Position numbers and translations under genes: made by a program. A DNA stretch of 64,000 bases from Rebecca billardiae RCC1528 (Eukaryota; Haptophyta): positions 806,001-870,000 of the forward strand of contig OZ251222.1 of NCBI GenBank assembly GCA_965240325.2, given 5' to 3'. A model generated the notes under the pieces. That model was not told the origin of the DNA. It saw only the letters and a program-made list of their open reading frames with translations, and made no database searches. Shown here piece after piece: positions 31,724 to 42,149 of this stretch (position 1 is its first letter; every line of letters begins with the position of its first letter).

Positions 31724-34546
31724 TCACATGAGGGCGGCAGCGGGCATCTTGGCGCCGGCCGGCGCTCCTCCCGTCACTTGACGCATGCGCGCGCCGAGCG
31801 CAACGCCGATGGCGCCGGCGCCGATGGCGATGGCGAGCGCTGCGCCCAGCGCGGGGAGTAGCCGCGCGTGCCCCTCGTCTCGCGCGCCCGCGCCGAACGG
31901 CGCGGCCGCGCCGCGCTCAGCGCGCAGCGCGCTGCAGGTGGTCAGGTCGTCGCCATCGATCACGAAGGTGACGACAGCGAGCTCCACGGGCAGCGGGCCC
32001 TGAGCGGCGACCTTGTTCCCGACGAGGAGCACGTACGTGTTGTCCGTGCAGTCGAGCGCGAGCTCCGACCCCTCCTGCGGGCTCTGCATCGTGAGCAGGT
32101 ACCGCCCTGGCTGCAGCTCGCCGTTGCCGCTGCCGTCGCCGGCCGTGTGCTGCGAGTAGCCGCACAGCGAGACGCCAAGCGGCTCGTGCACGATGCACGC
32201 GGCATCCTCCTCCTGCGCGCCCGTGTGCTGCCAGATCGACCACGCGGGCTGCACGCCCGTCGGCGAGTCGATGAGCATGGTGTACGGCGTGCCCGGCGGC
32301 GGCGGTGGCGGCGCCGGCGGCGGGTTGGCGGGCGGCGGGCTCGGCGGCTTTGGGTGGCCGGCGATGGTGAACTCGGTCGACTCGGCGTTGGTACTGAACT
32401 GGCTGCCGGACGCGACGAGCTCTCCGTCGACGAAGACCTCGTACTTGCCGGCGCCAAAGTCGCAGCACAGGCCGTCGCCGTGCGAGTCGAAGCTGCCGGG
32501 TGCGCGCGCAGCGGGGCCGGCGCGGGGGCGCGTGCGTGCGCTCACCGTCAGGGCGGCGGGCACGCTTGCGGAGCGGCGCGCTGTGTCGCGTTGTCTCGCG
32601 CAGCGCGCGCGCGCGCCACCCCACGCGCGCACATGGTGAAGGTGTACGTGCCCGCCTCGAGCGTGGCTGTGGCGCCCGTGTCGTGCGCGTCGCCCTCCAT
32701 CACCACGTCGCCGTCCTGCGCGCGCACCTCCCACGAGCTCTCCTCGGGGAACGTGTCATGGGTGACCACCACCTGCACCTCCGCAGACTTGGGCTCGACG
32801 CCGTCCGAGGCGGCGCGGAACGAGAGCAGTGCCTCGCGCTCGAAGGCGGATGCGCGGCCGACGACCTTGCCGTTCGCGCGCAGCGCGACGAAGCCGTTAC
32901 CGTGCGAGCAGCACAGGCCGTCGCCGGCCAAGTCGAGCACCGCGAGCGTGTACCGCCCGGGCGGCACGCACAGCTCCGTGCTGGAGAGCGCGCTCGGCGC
33001 CTCGCCGCGCCCCGAGCCGATCACGCGGAGGCCCTTGTCGCGGATCGCCCACGAGACCTCGCTCGGGTGCTCGTCCGTCTGGCGGCGCGCGCGGCGGCGG
33101 GCGGACGCGCGCGCGTCAGGGGAGGGCGCGCGCCGCGCCGCGCGGGCGCGCGGACGCGCGACGCACCATCAGCTCGAGCGCCAGCGGGACGCACGGCGGC
33201 AGCGGCGGCATCGGCGGCGGCGAGGGCTGCGCTGGCGGGCTCGGCGGCGGCGCGGGCCTGGTCGCCGCGGCTTTCATGTCTGACTGCGCGAGGCGGTTGG
33301 GCTGGTTGTTCGGCTCGCCGTCGCGGTAGCTCGTGGCCGCGAGGATGCCCCGGACCGCCGCCTGGCGCAGCGCGTACCCCACGTCCTTTGGCGCGAGCGA
33401 GCCGTCCTGCCCGCGCACGATGGCGCCCAGGCCCGCCACGTGCGCCGCCGCGACAGACGTCCCCGAGATCGCCTTGGACGCGCTGGCGCTGCCGGTCCAC
33501 GCGGAGGTGACTCCCGAGCCGGGCGCGAAGAGGTCGACGCACGAGCCGAAGTTGGTGTAGCTCGCCGCGTGGTCCGTCTCCGTCGTCGCGCCCACGGCGA
33601 ACGCCTCCGTGGCGGAGGCGGGCGAGTGCGAGCACGCCGCATCCGCATCGTTGCCCGCGGCGGCGACGACAAAGATGCCAGCCCTGTGCAGCTTGGCGAT
33701 GGCCTCGTTCTCGAAGTGCGAGGTGGGCCCGCTGAAGCTCATCAGCAGCACCTTGGGCGCCCCTCCCGCGTCGTGCGACAGCGCCCACTCCATCCCCTTC
33801 AGCACGTCGGACAGCCGGCCGGCGCCGTCGCAGCCGAGCACGCGGACGGAGTGCACGCGCGCCTGCTTTGCGACGCCGTGGCTCGTGCCGCAGCACGTGC
33901 CGGCCGTGTGCGTGCCGTGGCCGGAGCAGTCGGACGGCTCGTGGTCGCCGTCCACGAAGTCCGAGCCTGCCTCGAGCCGCCCCTCGAAGTCCTCGTGCTC
34001 CGCGTTGATGCCCGAGTCGAGCACATACACGTGCACGCCGCTGCCCTGCGCGGCAAACGACGACTTGCCGTCGAGCGGCAGCGCGGGCTGGTCGAGGCGG
34101 TCGAGCCCCCAGGGCACGGCGACCGGGGTACCCGCGGCGTTCACGGGCACGTCGGACTCCACGGCCATGCCGAGGCTGCTCAGGTACTTGGTCGCTGACG
34201 GCTCCATCTCCACCGCCATGCCCTCGAACAGAGCGCCGTACAGGCGCTTCACCGTGATCGCGCCCTCGGGCAGGAAGGCGACGGCGGCTGCCGCGAGCTC
34301 ATCCACCCCATCCATTCCCACGACCTTCTCCCCGGAAGGCGCGCGGAACCCGCGCGCCTCGATCACGGAGCGGAAAGCGCTCGGCAGGCGTGAAGCGTCG
34401 CCGCCAATCATCGCCGCAAAGCTGACGACAAACTGCTGCCTGGCCTGATGTGCAGAGCGGGTGGAGAGCCGCCGGTCGGCCAGGTGGACGGGTTCGGCCC
34501 CCATGGTCACCGACAGCCCGACCGCGAGTGCGGCGAACACCCTCAT
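31724..34546 (-). CDS. Subtilisin-like serine protease with DGxCC modules and C-terminal membrane anchor
   Basis: Exons 34546-33167, 33078-32633 and 32492-31724 encode 864 residues. A signal peptide is followed by an I9-like propeptide and a peptidase S8 domain with the full triad: VLDSGI (D177), GHGTHTAG (H210), oxyanion AAGND (N299), [11 protein letters not shown] (S364). The fold resembles proteinase K. After a Pro-rich linker come two related modules ([10 protein letters not shown]...[32 protein letters not shown]...[20 protein letters not shown]), a second Pro-rich linker, a third diverged module and a C-terminal hydrophobic helix ([20 protein letters not shown]). Introns of 88 and 140 nt have GTGCGT/GTGCGC donors. 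Predicted surface-anchored endopeptidase. It is divergently paired with the gene starting at 34889. Confidence 0.88.
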
Positions 34547-34888
34547 CCCTCAAGCCTCAGGGGACGCCCAAAGTTGACCAGCCGTGAGCCACCACGCAGC
34601 AGCTGTCCACCCTGCCGCCCAGTTGCGCGAGGAGGGAGCTGGGCAGCCCAGCTTTCGATCGGCGCCGCCGCCGCCGCCGCGCGCCCGCGTGTCCGGGACG
34701 CTGCGAGCGCTCCGCGTTCATGGGATCCTGAGACTTCGTGAGACTTCCCCATAGAGATCTGCGATCCCAATTGTCGGTGTTTCATAACGTTCTGTCACTT
34801 CTGCTTACTTCCATACAGAAAGAAAACGTCCGGACTGCTCCGGATCGACACTCGAGTGCATCGGGGCTCGGCCCGCGTGTCATCATCC
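34547..34888. promoter_or_regulatory. Shared upstream region of head-to-head genes
   Basis: About 340 bp separate the subtilase start (minus) from the likely start at 34889 (plus). Contains a GCC-rich block (34660-34690). No TATA element recognised; a bidirectional promoter is inferred from spacing only. Confidence 0.35.
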
Positions 34889-35917
34889 ATGGGCAAGAAG
34901 AAGAGCTCGGCGCGCGGCGCGGCGTCCTCGTCCGCCTCGGCGTCGTCGGCAGAGGCGCAGTCGACGCTCAAGACCGCGTCTGACGCGCTGCAGCGCCTGC
35001 TCTCCGCGCCGCCCCTCTCGTCCATCCCCGAGAAGCGGCGCGGCCTGATGCGCATCCTCGCGGAGCCCGAGATCAACCTGCTCGCGCTCCGAGCCATCGA
35101 GCCGGACGCGACGTATCGCAAGGAGGTGGAGGAGGAGAAGGTCCTGTGGGCGATCACGAGCCTCCTGGCCGCGCGCAGCCGCGCGTCCCTCGACGAGAAG
35201 GACGCGCCCCGGGAGTTTGTGGCCGCGTTCGGCCACGTGCTCGGGCACGTCCTCTGGTCCTCACACCGCCGCCTCGGGGGGTGCGACCGCGTGGCCCCGC
35301 CCGTGGCGCTGCCGAGCACCGACGAGGGCGCCAGCTCGGACGGCGACTCGGGCGACGAGGCCGAGTCGCCGCCGGGCGCGCCCGACGCCGCGCTGCTCTC
35401 GCGACTCGAGGCGCTCGAGGCGCGCGTGAAGGCGATGGTACCTGACGGGCCGGGCGCGGACCCGCTCGCCGTGATCGACGCGTCGCCCGTGGCGGCCGAG
35501 CTGAACAGCGCGGCGGTGCTGCTCCGCGCGTCCAAGCGGTGCCGCCGCGCCGCGTGCCGCCTCCTCTCCACGCGCGCCATGCTGCGCTTCACGCGCGCGA
35601 AGCGCCGCTCCGCGCCCGGCAGCGCGCAGCTGTCAGACGAGATTCTCGAGATACAGATCGACGCGGCGCTGATCGCCGCGCTGGCGGGCGGGTGGCACAA
35701 GGTGACCGACGCGTACCTGGCGCGCGGCGCCGCCGGGCTGCTGCGCCCCAGCCTCGCCGAGGCCGTCGCCGACCTCTCGTCGAGCATCGGCGTCGCGGCG
35801 CAGGGCCGCGGGCAGAAGTGGTCTGGCATGCTCGGCGCTGGTACGCACAGCACCGACCTGGCGCACGCGCTGCTCGAGCGCGCGCGGCACGGCTCGGCGG
35901 CGCTGCTGGGGCGGTAG
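34889..35917 (+). CDS. Conserved-looking protein of unknown function
   Basis: From MGKKKSSARG (34889; an in-frame ATG at 34856 is possible) it encodes 342 residues ending GSAALLGR. A Lys/Ser/Ala-rich start is followed by a helical region (ALQRLLSAPPLSSIPEKRR, INLLALRAIEPDATYRKEVE, VLWAITSLLAARSRASLDEK). An acidic linker and a second helical block (LSRLEALEARVKAM; AAVLLRASKRCRRAACRLLS; LIAALAGGWHKVTDAYLARG) complete it. There are no membrane segments, signal peptide or known catalytic motif. The composition and phase-consistent frame support a real gene. Only 21 bp separate its stop from the next start. Confidence 0.65.
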   Translation: MGKKKSSARGAASSSASASSAEAQSTLKTASDALQRLLSAPPLSSIPEKRRGLMRILAEPEINLLALRAIEPDATYRKEVEEEKVLWAITSLLAARSRASLDEKDAPREFVAAFGHVLGHVLWSSHRRLGGCDRVAPPVALPSTDEGASSDGDSGDEAESPPGAPDAALLSRLEALEARVKAMVPDGPGADPLAVIDASPVAAELNSAAVLLRASKRCRRAACRLLSTRAMLRFTRAKRRSAPGSAQLSDEILEIQIDAALIAALAGGWHKVTDAYLARGAAGLLRPSLAEAVADLSSSIGVAAQGRGQKWSGMLGAGTHSTDLAHALLERARHGSAALLGR

Positions 35918-35938
35918 CGCCCGCTCGCGTGGGCGGCG

Positions 35939-36684
35939 ATGACCGCCGACGCGCCGGCCGACGTGCAGCCCGGCCCGGCGCGGCGCATCGGCGCCGCGTC
36001 GGTCGTGGTCGGCTCGCGGCTCTTCGCATTCGGAGGGCTCGTGCCTTCGGGCGCGGAGAGCGGGATGGCGCGATGGCCGATGCGGCACTCGCTGCACCAC
36101 TTCGCGGGGTGCGCGACGCAGGGCGAGGTGCCGACGAGCGAGCTGCTCGTCCTCGACCTCGACACGCACCGCGCCCGCCGCGTGCCGCAGCCCGACCGCG
36201 CGCCGTGGCCGCCGCCGCGCGCGTTCGCGTGCCTCGCGCACGACGCGCAGGGCGACCGACTTGTGCTGCACGGCGGCCGCCGGCAGTGGTCGATGCTGAA
36301 CTACCGGCGGAGCGAGGGCGGGATGGACGACGTGTGGCTGCTCGATCTGCGGACCATGCGCTGGCGCGCGCTCCCCGGCGAGCACCCGGCCATCGAGATC
36401 CCGGGCCCGTGCGGCGTGCACGGCGGCGCTCTGTTTGTGATTGACCCGGGCTTCGAAGGCGCCGAGTTCTTGGATGAGGTGCCGGTGAGGCTTTGGCGGT
36501 GCGAGCTGGGGACGGGTCGGTGGAGCGTGGCGCCGAGTCGCGGCGGCAACGCGCCGCCGCGGCTGCGCTCGCCGCTCGCCGGCTGGATCCAGGACGCCAA
36601 GCTCTTCCTCTGGGCGCCCAACAAGTTCGGCCCGCCGGAGAAGCGGACACCAGTCAACACGAGCAGCCTGTGGGCAGTCGCGCT

Positions 36685-36722
<38 letters not shown>

Positions 36723-38231
36723 TGGAGTGGGGCGCGTGGGAGCAGTACGTGGCCATCGGCCCCGAGGAGGAGAGCGACGCGAAGCGCATCTTCCGGCTGG
36801 GCGGCACGGTGCATGGGCCCACCTCGGAGGCGACCGCGTGCTTCGAGCCGCGCACGCGCAAGGCCTACGTCTTCGGCGGCTGGTGCGCGCAAGCGCGCCC
36901 CGCGCGCGCCGAGCCAGCGGCCGCGCGCGCGCGCGCGCGCGCGCGGCCGCCGCCGCGCGCCGCCAACGCCCGCCGCGGCACGCTCGCCCGCGCGTGCCCG
37001 CAGGGACGCGGATCGGTACGACCACTCCGTCGACCCCGAGACCGGCCGTATGATCATCCTCACCGGCCGCTACTTCGCCAACTTGGTCGAGATCGACGTC
37101 GACGGCCGGCGCATCCGCGCGCTCGAGGCGCCGCTCGACTCGGCGCCGGGGCAGCCGCGCTGCCCGATCGCCGCGGTGCGCGGCGCGAGCGGGCCCGGGC
37201 CGCGCGGCTACCCCACCGTCGCCGCGTACTCGCCCGCCGACGGCCCCGCCCGCGTCCTCGTCGGCTTCGGCTACACCACGCTCGGCGCGAGCGGTTGGAA
37301 GTACGAAAACGTGCGCGCGCTCGGCGACGTGTGGCAGTGTGAGTTGCTGCCGGCGGGGGCGGCGGCGGCGGGGCCGGCGGCGGCGCTGCGCGCGGGCGCG
37401 GCGAGCAGCGGGCTCGGCGCGCTGGGCGGCGGCGCGGCGGGCACGAGCAGCAGCATCGCCGTCACGACGCAGCTCGACCTCTCCGGCATCTGGACGCGGC
37501 TGAACGCGCACCTCGTCGCTCACGCCGAGGTGCGCAACCGGGCGGGCGAGCTGCACCCGCCGGGCCGGAGGGGCGCGCTGCTCGGCGAGCTCACGCGCGG
37601 CATGAATGAGCCGGTCGAGTCTGAGCGCTTCTTCAGCGCGGAGCACCTGCGCTGGTACGAGTGGGACGAGCTGCTCGCGTACCTCCCGGGGCTGGAGCGC
37701 GTGGACGCAGAGACCTTCCACGGCGTGCGCGACACGGACCCCGCGCGCAGCTTCGCCCTCGTCTATGTCGGCATCAGCCCGGAGATGGGCGCGCGCGCGG
37801 CGGCGCACGTGCCGGCCGCCGCGCTGCCGCCGGGCGCGGTGCACAGGCCCTACCTCGTCTTCTACGGCAGCTACGGCCGGTACCGACCGGACGCGACGTA
37901 CGTCAGCCGGAACGCGGCGATGCGCGGCGAGCTGAAGACGTCGGCCGCGAGCGCGCAGGAGATGGCGCAGGGGCACAGCTTCGAGGTCCGGCCCGGCGCG
38001 GTGCTGCAGGTGTGCGCGCACTCGGGCTGCCCGACGCGCTTCAGCGAGTGCTTCGGCGGCGGCGCCGCCGCCGCGCTCAGCCCGGCGGAGCAGGCGTCGA
38101 AGCTGATGGCGTGCACAGGCTGCTATCGCGTGCGCTACTGCAGCGCCGCGTGTCAGAAAGCGGACTGGAAGGCTCACAAGCGCGCGTGTCGCGAGGCGCA
38201 GGCGGAGCACCGCGCAGCTGCCGCGCAGTGA
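35939..38231 (+). CDS. Kelch-repeat protein with C-terminal MYND zinc finger
   Basis: Exons 35939-36882 and 37004-38231 encode 723 residues. The first two thirds carry Kelch-type blades (SRLFAFGGL, DRLVLHGGRRQW then VWLLDLRTMRWRAL, KAYVFGGW|DADRYDHSVDP, GRYFANLVEIDVDGR, VLVGFGYTTLG). The GGW codon is split by the 121-nt intron (donor GTGCGC, acceptor CCGCAG), which supports the join. A middle region (ERFFSAEHLRWYEWDELLAY) is unassigned. At about 657-712 a MYND finger follows CxxC...CxxC...YCS.ACQ..DWK.HK..C. MYND fingers bind Pro-rich peptides and Kelch propellers bind proteins, so a scaffold or substrate-adaptor role is inferred. A poly-Gly run (about residues 248-258) comes from a GGC repeat. 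Confidence 0.85.
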
Positions 38232-38503
38232 CGATGTGAATAGATCGATGTGATGTTCATGTACTGACCACGAGCCGGAGGCGTCCACGCAACCGCCCTG
38301 GGTCGGTTGGACGAACGAAAGAACTAAGAAGCTGTATCATGCAGTTGTGCATGCGCATTCGTCTCATATCCACTCTATTAATACGAAAATGCCCACAATA
38401 TTCGGACTTTCCCTATGAAAAGTCAGCGGATCGAGGGCTACTTTTACTCCGAAAGTCAGCGGAGTCGTACTATCGTAAATAATTAAGAGCCGCGCGCGCG
38501 GCG

Positions 38504-40564
38504 ATGCCGATGGGGCGGCCCGTGCGCCAGCTCTACCTCGTGGCGAGCCTCACCACGTCGCCGACGCGCATCGGCGAGCTGAAGCCGACCCTCGACTCCC
38601 TCCGCCCCTCCCGCCAGCTCCGCTCCTTCGACGCGGTGCTGCTCACGCTGCCGCGCATCTTTGCGCGCACGGGCCAGGGCTACCCAGAGCCGTTGCCGCC
38701 GGCCGCGCTCGCGCCGCACGTGACCGTGCTGCGGTGCGAGGACGACTGGGGCCCGGCGACGAAGCTCGTGCCGGCCGTGCGCCACCTCTCCGTCGTGCGC
38801 ATCGACGCGATCGTCGCCGCGCTCGGCCTCCCCGCCGGCTCGCACCAGCAGGCGCTCGAGCGGACGCACATTGTGCTTGTGGACGACGACACAATCTACC
38901 CGGCGGGTATGGCGCTCTCACTGGCGAGGACGGCGATCCCGACGCGCTCGGAGTGCGCGGGCGGCTGGACGATCGTGCCGCGTACCGCCGCCGCGCACGA
39001 GGGGATCAAGCGCCAGGCGCAGCACCTCGGCCGCGTCCACGTCTGCGAGGGCTACAGCGGCTGGCGCGTGCCGCTGGCGCCGCTCGGCGGCGGCCGGCTT
39101 CGTGCGTTCGAGGCGCGGATGCGCGAGCTGAGCGCGGACCCGGACATCCGGCTGTCGGACGACCTGCTCGTCTCGGACTACCTCGCGCGCAGCGGCGTGG
39201 GCCTCGCGCACCACTCCACGCTCCACTTCCACCTGCTGCTCGTGCAGCAGCGGCAGCAGCTGAACAGGCGCGCGGATGCGCTGCACGCGATCAACACCTC
39301 AGGGGCCACGCACTGGGCGCGGTACGCGCGCGTGGTGCACGGGGGCAAGCTGGACGCGCTGCCCGATCCGGAGCGCTGGGACGAGCTGTGCCGCGCGCAG
39401 CGCCCGCCCGGAGCGCCGCCGCCGCGCGCCGGCGAGCGCGCGTGCGCGTGCGGCGCGGACGGCGCGAGGGGCGGCAGCAGAGGCGGCCGCGCCGGTCGGC
39501 ACAAGGCGGCGGGCAACGACACGGCGGCCGTGGCGGCGGAGGCGCTGTCGCACGCGGGCACGCTCGTGCTCGGCGACGAGCACTCGGGCGCGCGCACCCT
39601 CGCCGAGCTCATCGACGCCAACCTCGGCTGCGCCGGCCGCCCGGACGCGGCGGCAAGGGCTGCCGCACGGCGCGCGCAGCGGGACTGGGTGCGGCTTGGC
39701 GGCGCGGGCGCGGGCGCGGACGCGGTGCGTGCCAGCCTGCGGCTGCTGCGCGCGGAGATGCGACGGCCGGTGGTGCTGGTGGTGCGCGAGGTGCTGCGCT
39801 GGCTCAAGGCGCTGCACGCCACCGCCTCGCACGACGCCACGCTCAGCATGTCGCGCAGGATACGCGCCGCATTCGTCAGCGAGTCCTGGCAGCCGGCGCG
39901 CGCTTGGCTTGCGGGGGGCGGGTGCGGTGGCAACAGGAGCAGCGATGCCGCCGCCGCGCCCTCGAGCGCAGCCGGCGGCGGCCGGCGGCTGCGCGCCTCG
40001 CACACCCCGCGCACCTCGGCATGCGCCGAGCCGACGAGTGTGCAGCCGTTTGAGTCTGCAGTGGCCATGCGCACTGCAAGGCTGCGGCTTGTCAACGAGG
40101 CGTTCGGCCTGCGCGGCACGGCCGAGGGCGCCACGCCCGGCGGTGCCGCCGATCCCGTGCACATCGTCCGGTACGAGGACTTCGCCGACACGCCGGCCGC
40201 CGTCGCGTGTCAGCTGGGCGGCGCACTCGGACTGTGCGCGCGGCGTGCGCACGCACGGCTCGCGGTGGGCGGCGCGCCGGGCCCGGAGCGCGAGCTGCTG
40301 GACGGCGGCGTGCTCCGGATGCGCATGCAGCTGATGGACGTCTCCACCGCGCCGTGCACCGCGGCCACGTCGTTTACAGCCGACGCGCTCGACGCGGTCT
40401 TCGCCGCCGTGGACTGGAAGCTCGAGCGGCGCATCGGGTACCACGGGGAGTCCACGTACAGGCAGTGTGCCACACGTGGCGGCCAGCCGAGCCAGCTCGA
40501 GCAGCTGCGCGCCGCGTTCCATCCGTTCCTCAAGATGGCGATGCCGACTGAATCTTTGAACTAG
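38504..40564 (+). CDS. Glycosyltransferase-like / sulfotransferase-like fusion
   Basis: 686 residues, single exon, no signal peptide seen. Residues 9-300 resemble a nucleotide-sugar transferase: LYLVASLTTSPTRIGELKPT, FDAVLLTLP, CEDDWGPATKL, IVLVDDDTIYP (D127-D129, metal/sugar-nucleotide site) and LSDDLLVSDYLA. From about 350 the chain changes to a P-loop-like GDEHSGARTLAELID, then RPVVLVVREVLRWLKALHA and HIVRYEDFADTPAAVACQLG, which follow the PAPS-sulfotransferase order (5'-PSB, 3'-PB-like, RYEDF helix). The key Lys/Arg of the PSB loop is replaced (EHSGAR), so sulfotransferase activity is uncertain. If both parts work, it would add and modify a sugar on the same acceptor, probably in the Golgi. 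Spacer 38232-38503 carries only AT-rich sequence. Confidence 0.7.
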   Translation: MPMGRPVRQLYLVASLTTSPTRIGELKPTLDSLRPSRQLRSFDAVLLTLPRIFARTGQGYPEPLPPAALAPHVTVLRCEDDWGPATKLVPAVRHLSVVRIDAIVAALGLPAGSHQQALERTHIVLVDDDTIYPAGMALSLARTAIPTRSECAGGWTIVPRTAAAHEGIKRQAQHLGRVHVCEGYSGWRVPLAPLGGGRLRAFEARMRELSADPDIRLSDDLLVSDYLARSGVGLAHHSTLHFHLLLVQQRQQLNRRADALHAINTSGATHWARYARVVHGGKLDALPDPERWDELCRAQRPPGAPPPRAGERACACGADGARGGSRGGRAGRHKAAGNDTAAVAAEALSHAGTLVLGDEHSGARTLAELIDANLGCAGRPDAAARAAARRAQRDWVRLGGAGAGADAVRASLRLLRAEMRRPVVLVVREVLRWLKALHATASHDATLSMSRRIRAAFVSESWQPARAWLAGGGCGGNRSSDAAAAPSSAAGGGRRLRASHTPRTSACAEPTSVQPFESAVAMRTARLRLVNEAFGLRGTAEGATPGGAADPVHIVRYEDFADTPAAVACQLGGALGLCARRAHARLAVGGAPGPERELLDGGVLRMRMQLMDVSTAPCTAATSFTADALDAVFAAVDWKLERRIGYHGESTYRQCATRGGQPSQLEQLRAAFHPFLKMAMPTESLN

Positions 40565-41044
40565 ACAGGCCCCTGCGGGCGGATGAAAGCGTGGTCGGCG
40601 TTCGGATGCCGGCTGAAGGCGAGCACAGCATCTCCCGTGCGGTCACATGTGACTATTGTGGCTTTGTGCCATTGTCGGACACTAGTAGTGTCACTACTAG
40701 TACTACTCATACTGTCTACTCACTAGTTCGCCCGTGAAGCTGGGAGCAACCAGCCGGGCCCTCGGCACGGCCATTGCGCGTACCCTCGGGGGCAAGCCGC
40801 CACCATCAGAATGCCCAGGATCATGATCATCACTAAGACTATCATTCCAGCCGGTGACTACTGCTCACCACTGGCCATCCGAGTGGCGCATTCAGTCGGA
40901 TTCCTTTGGGCGCATCCTCGTGATTTTCATTCATATCAGTTTTTCACGGACGACGAAAGAATACTTTTCCATCGTCATTGGCGTGGGCTGTGGCACACGG
41001 TGGCAGGAGTGCTCCAGCGGAGCGGGCTCATCGCTCCGAGCACG
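40565..41044. other. Intergenic region upstream of CCDC174-like gene
   Basis: Contains short runs of ACTAGTAGT (40680-40715). An open frame from 40811 leads into the gene below, but its first 78 residues look unlike the family; I treat them as non-coding. Confidence 0.45.
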
Positions 41045-41674
41045 ATGGCGCAGCTGCCCCGCCGCCCGAAAAGGATCGACGGAGTTTCGGACGCTGGCTC
41101 CCTCGTCGGGTTGCAGGCCGCCTTGTACGAGTCCGAGCAGCGCAGGCGTACTGGTGGCAGCCTGGACGGCCCTGTCGAACGGCGCGCTGAAAAGCGAGAC
41201 CTCTTTTCCAAGCGCAACGAGGGCGTGGAAGCGCGCGATGAACGCGTCCGTCTCGTCGAGGCCGCGGAGACAGCGGCCACGGAGGGCGCGCTTGCGCGCA
41301 AGGCTGCGCGTTATGAGCAGCTGATGCGTGGTGACGTCGCAGAGCCAGGCGACGGCGGCGACTCGGTCATCGACTGGGAGCGCAAGCAGCTTGATGGCAG
41401 CTGTCTCGTGAGCGACGACATGCGCCGTGATGCTGAACGGCGCCAGTGGGAGGCAGATGCGTCGAGGCAAATCTCGGCGACACAACGCGCTCCCGAGGCC
41501 AGTAATTCTGCCGTCAAGCACTTCCTGTCCGAAGTCGTCGCCGAGACAGAGGCGGGCCGGGCGCAGCTGGCGGCAAGCCGGAGCAAACGTGAGCGCGAGC
41601 GGCAAACACGGGCGGAGATGATCGCAGCCAAGCGCCAGCAGGCTGCTGCGAAGCGGGCAGATGCGCAGAGGTAA
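41045..41674 (+). CDS. CCDC174-like coiled-coil nuclear protein
   Basis: 209 residues from MAQLPRRPKRIDG. The order of conserved blocks matches CCDC174: GSLVGLQAALYESEQRRRTG, RDLFSKRNEGVEARDERVRL, a charged helix (EGALARKAARYEQLMRGDV) and SVIDWERKQLD, followed by a Lys/Arg/Glu-rich coiled coil (RREWE-like RRQWEADA, SKRERERQTRAEMIAAKRQQ). CCDC174 in animals is nuclear and linked to RNA processing; the same role is inferred. The protein is less than half the animal length; the animal C-terminal region is absent or in an unseen exon. I chose the internal ATG because similarity begins there. Confidence 0.7.
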   Translation: MAQLPRRPKRIDGVSDAGSLVGLQAALYESEQRRRTGGSLDGPVERRAEKRDLFSKRNEGVEARDERVRLVEAAETAATEGALARKAARYEQLMRGDVAEPGDGGDSVIDWERKQLDGSCLVSDDMRRDAERRQWEADASRQISATQRAPEASNSAVKHFLSEVVAETEAGRAQLAASRSKRERERQTRAEMIAAKRQQAAAKRADAQR

Positions 41675-42149
41675 AGTCGCCATCACAAGTGCGCGATCGA
41701 GCCGGTGAGCGCGATACATCTGCTCATGCGGATGCGCTGCAGCAGGGCCGCCCCCGGGCCGGGGCGGCCGGGCCTTGGCCCTGGCCCTTGCCCTTGTGCC
41801 CCTTGTCCGCTTGTCGCCCGCGGGCGCGCGAGTCTCCGTGGACTCGGCCGCGCGGCCCGCGGCCCGCGGGCGGCGCGGCGCTGGCACGGGCGGTGGGCGC
41901 GGGCCGCGGGCGCGGTGGCGCGCAGACGTCATCAGCAGTGGTTGCTGCTGACAGTAGTAAAAGTAACTGTCGTCATCAAAAACTTCCGCCAGTTCTGAGT
42001 GGCACTTCCGGGAAGTCGGATGCGGGATGCCAGTAGCTACTGAGTACTGAGTACTACAGGTACGGGCGTCAGACTGTAGCTTAGTCTGATATATGTAGCT
42101 GTACCGATTATTACAGTAACGGATTACTAATCGGAATTATAAATAAGTG
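41675..42149. other. Intergenic spacer before the R1 tandem copies
   Basis: A GC-rich block (41740-41940) with G/C-run repeats is followed by AT-rich sequence containing TACTGAGTACTGAGTACTAC-type words (42036-42060). No gene supported. Confidence 0.5.
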
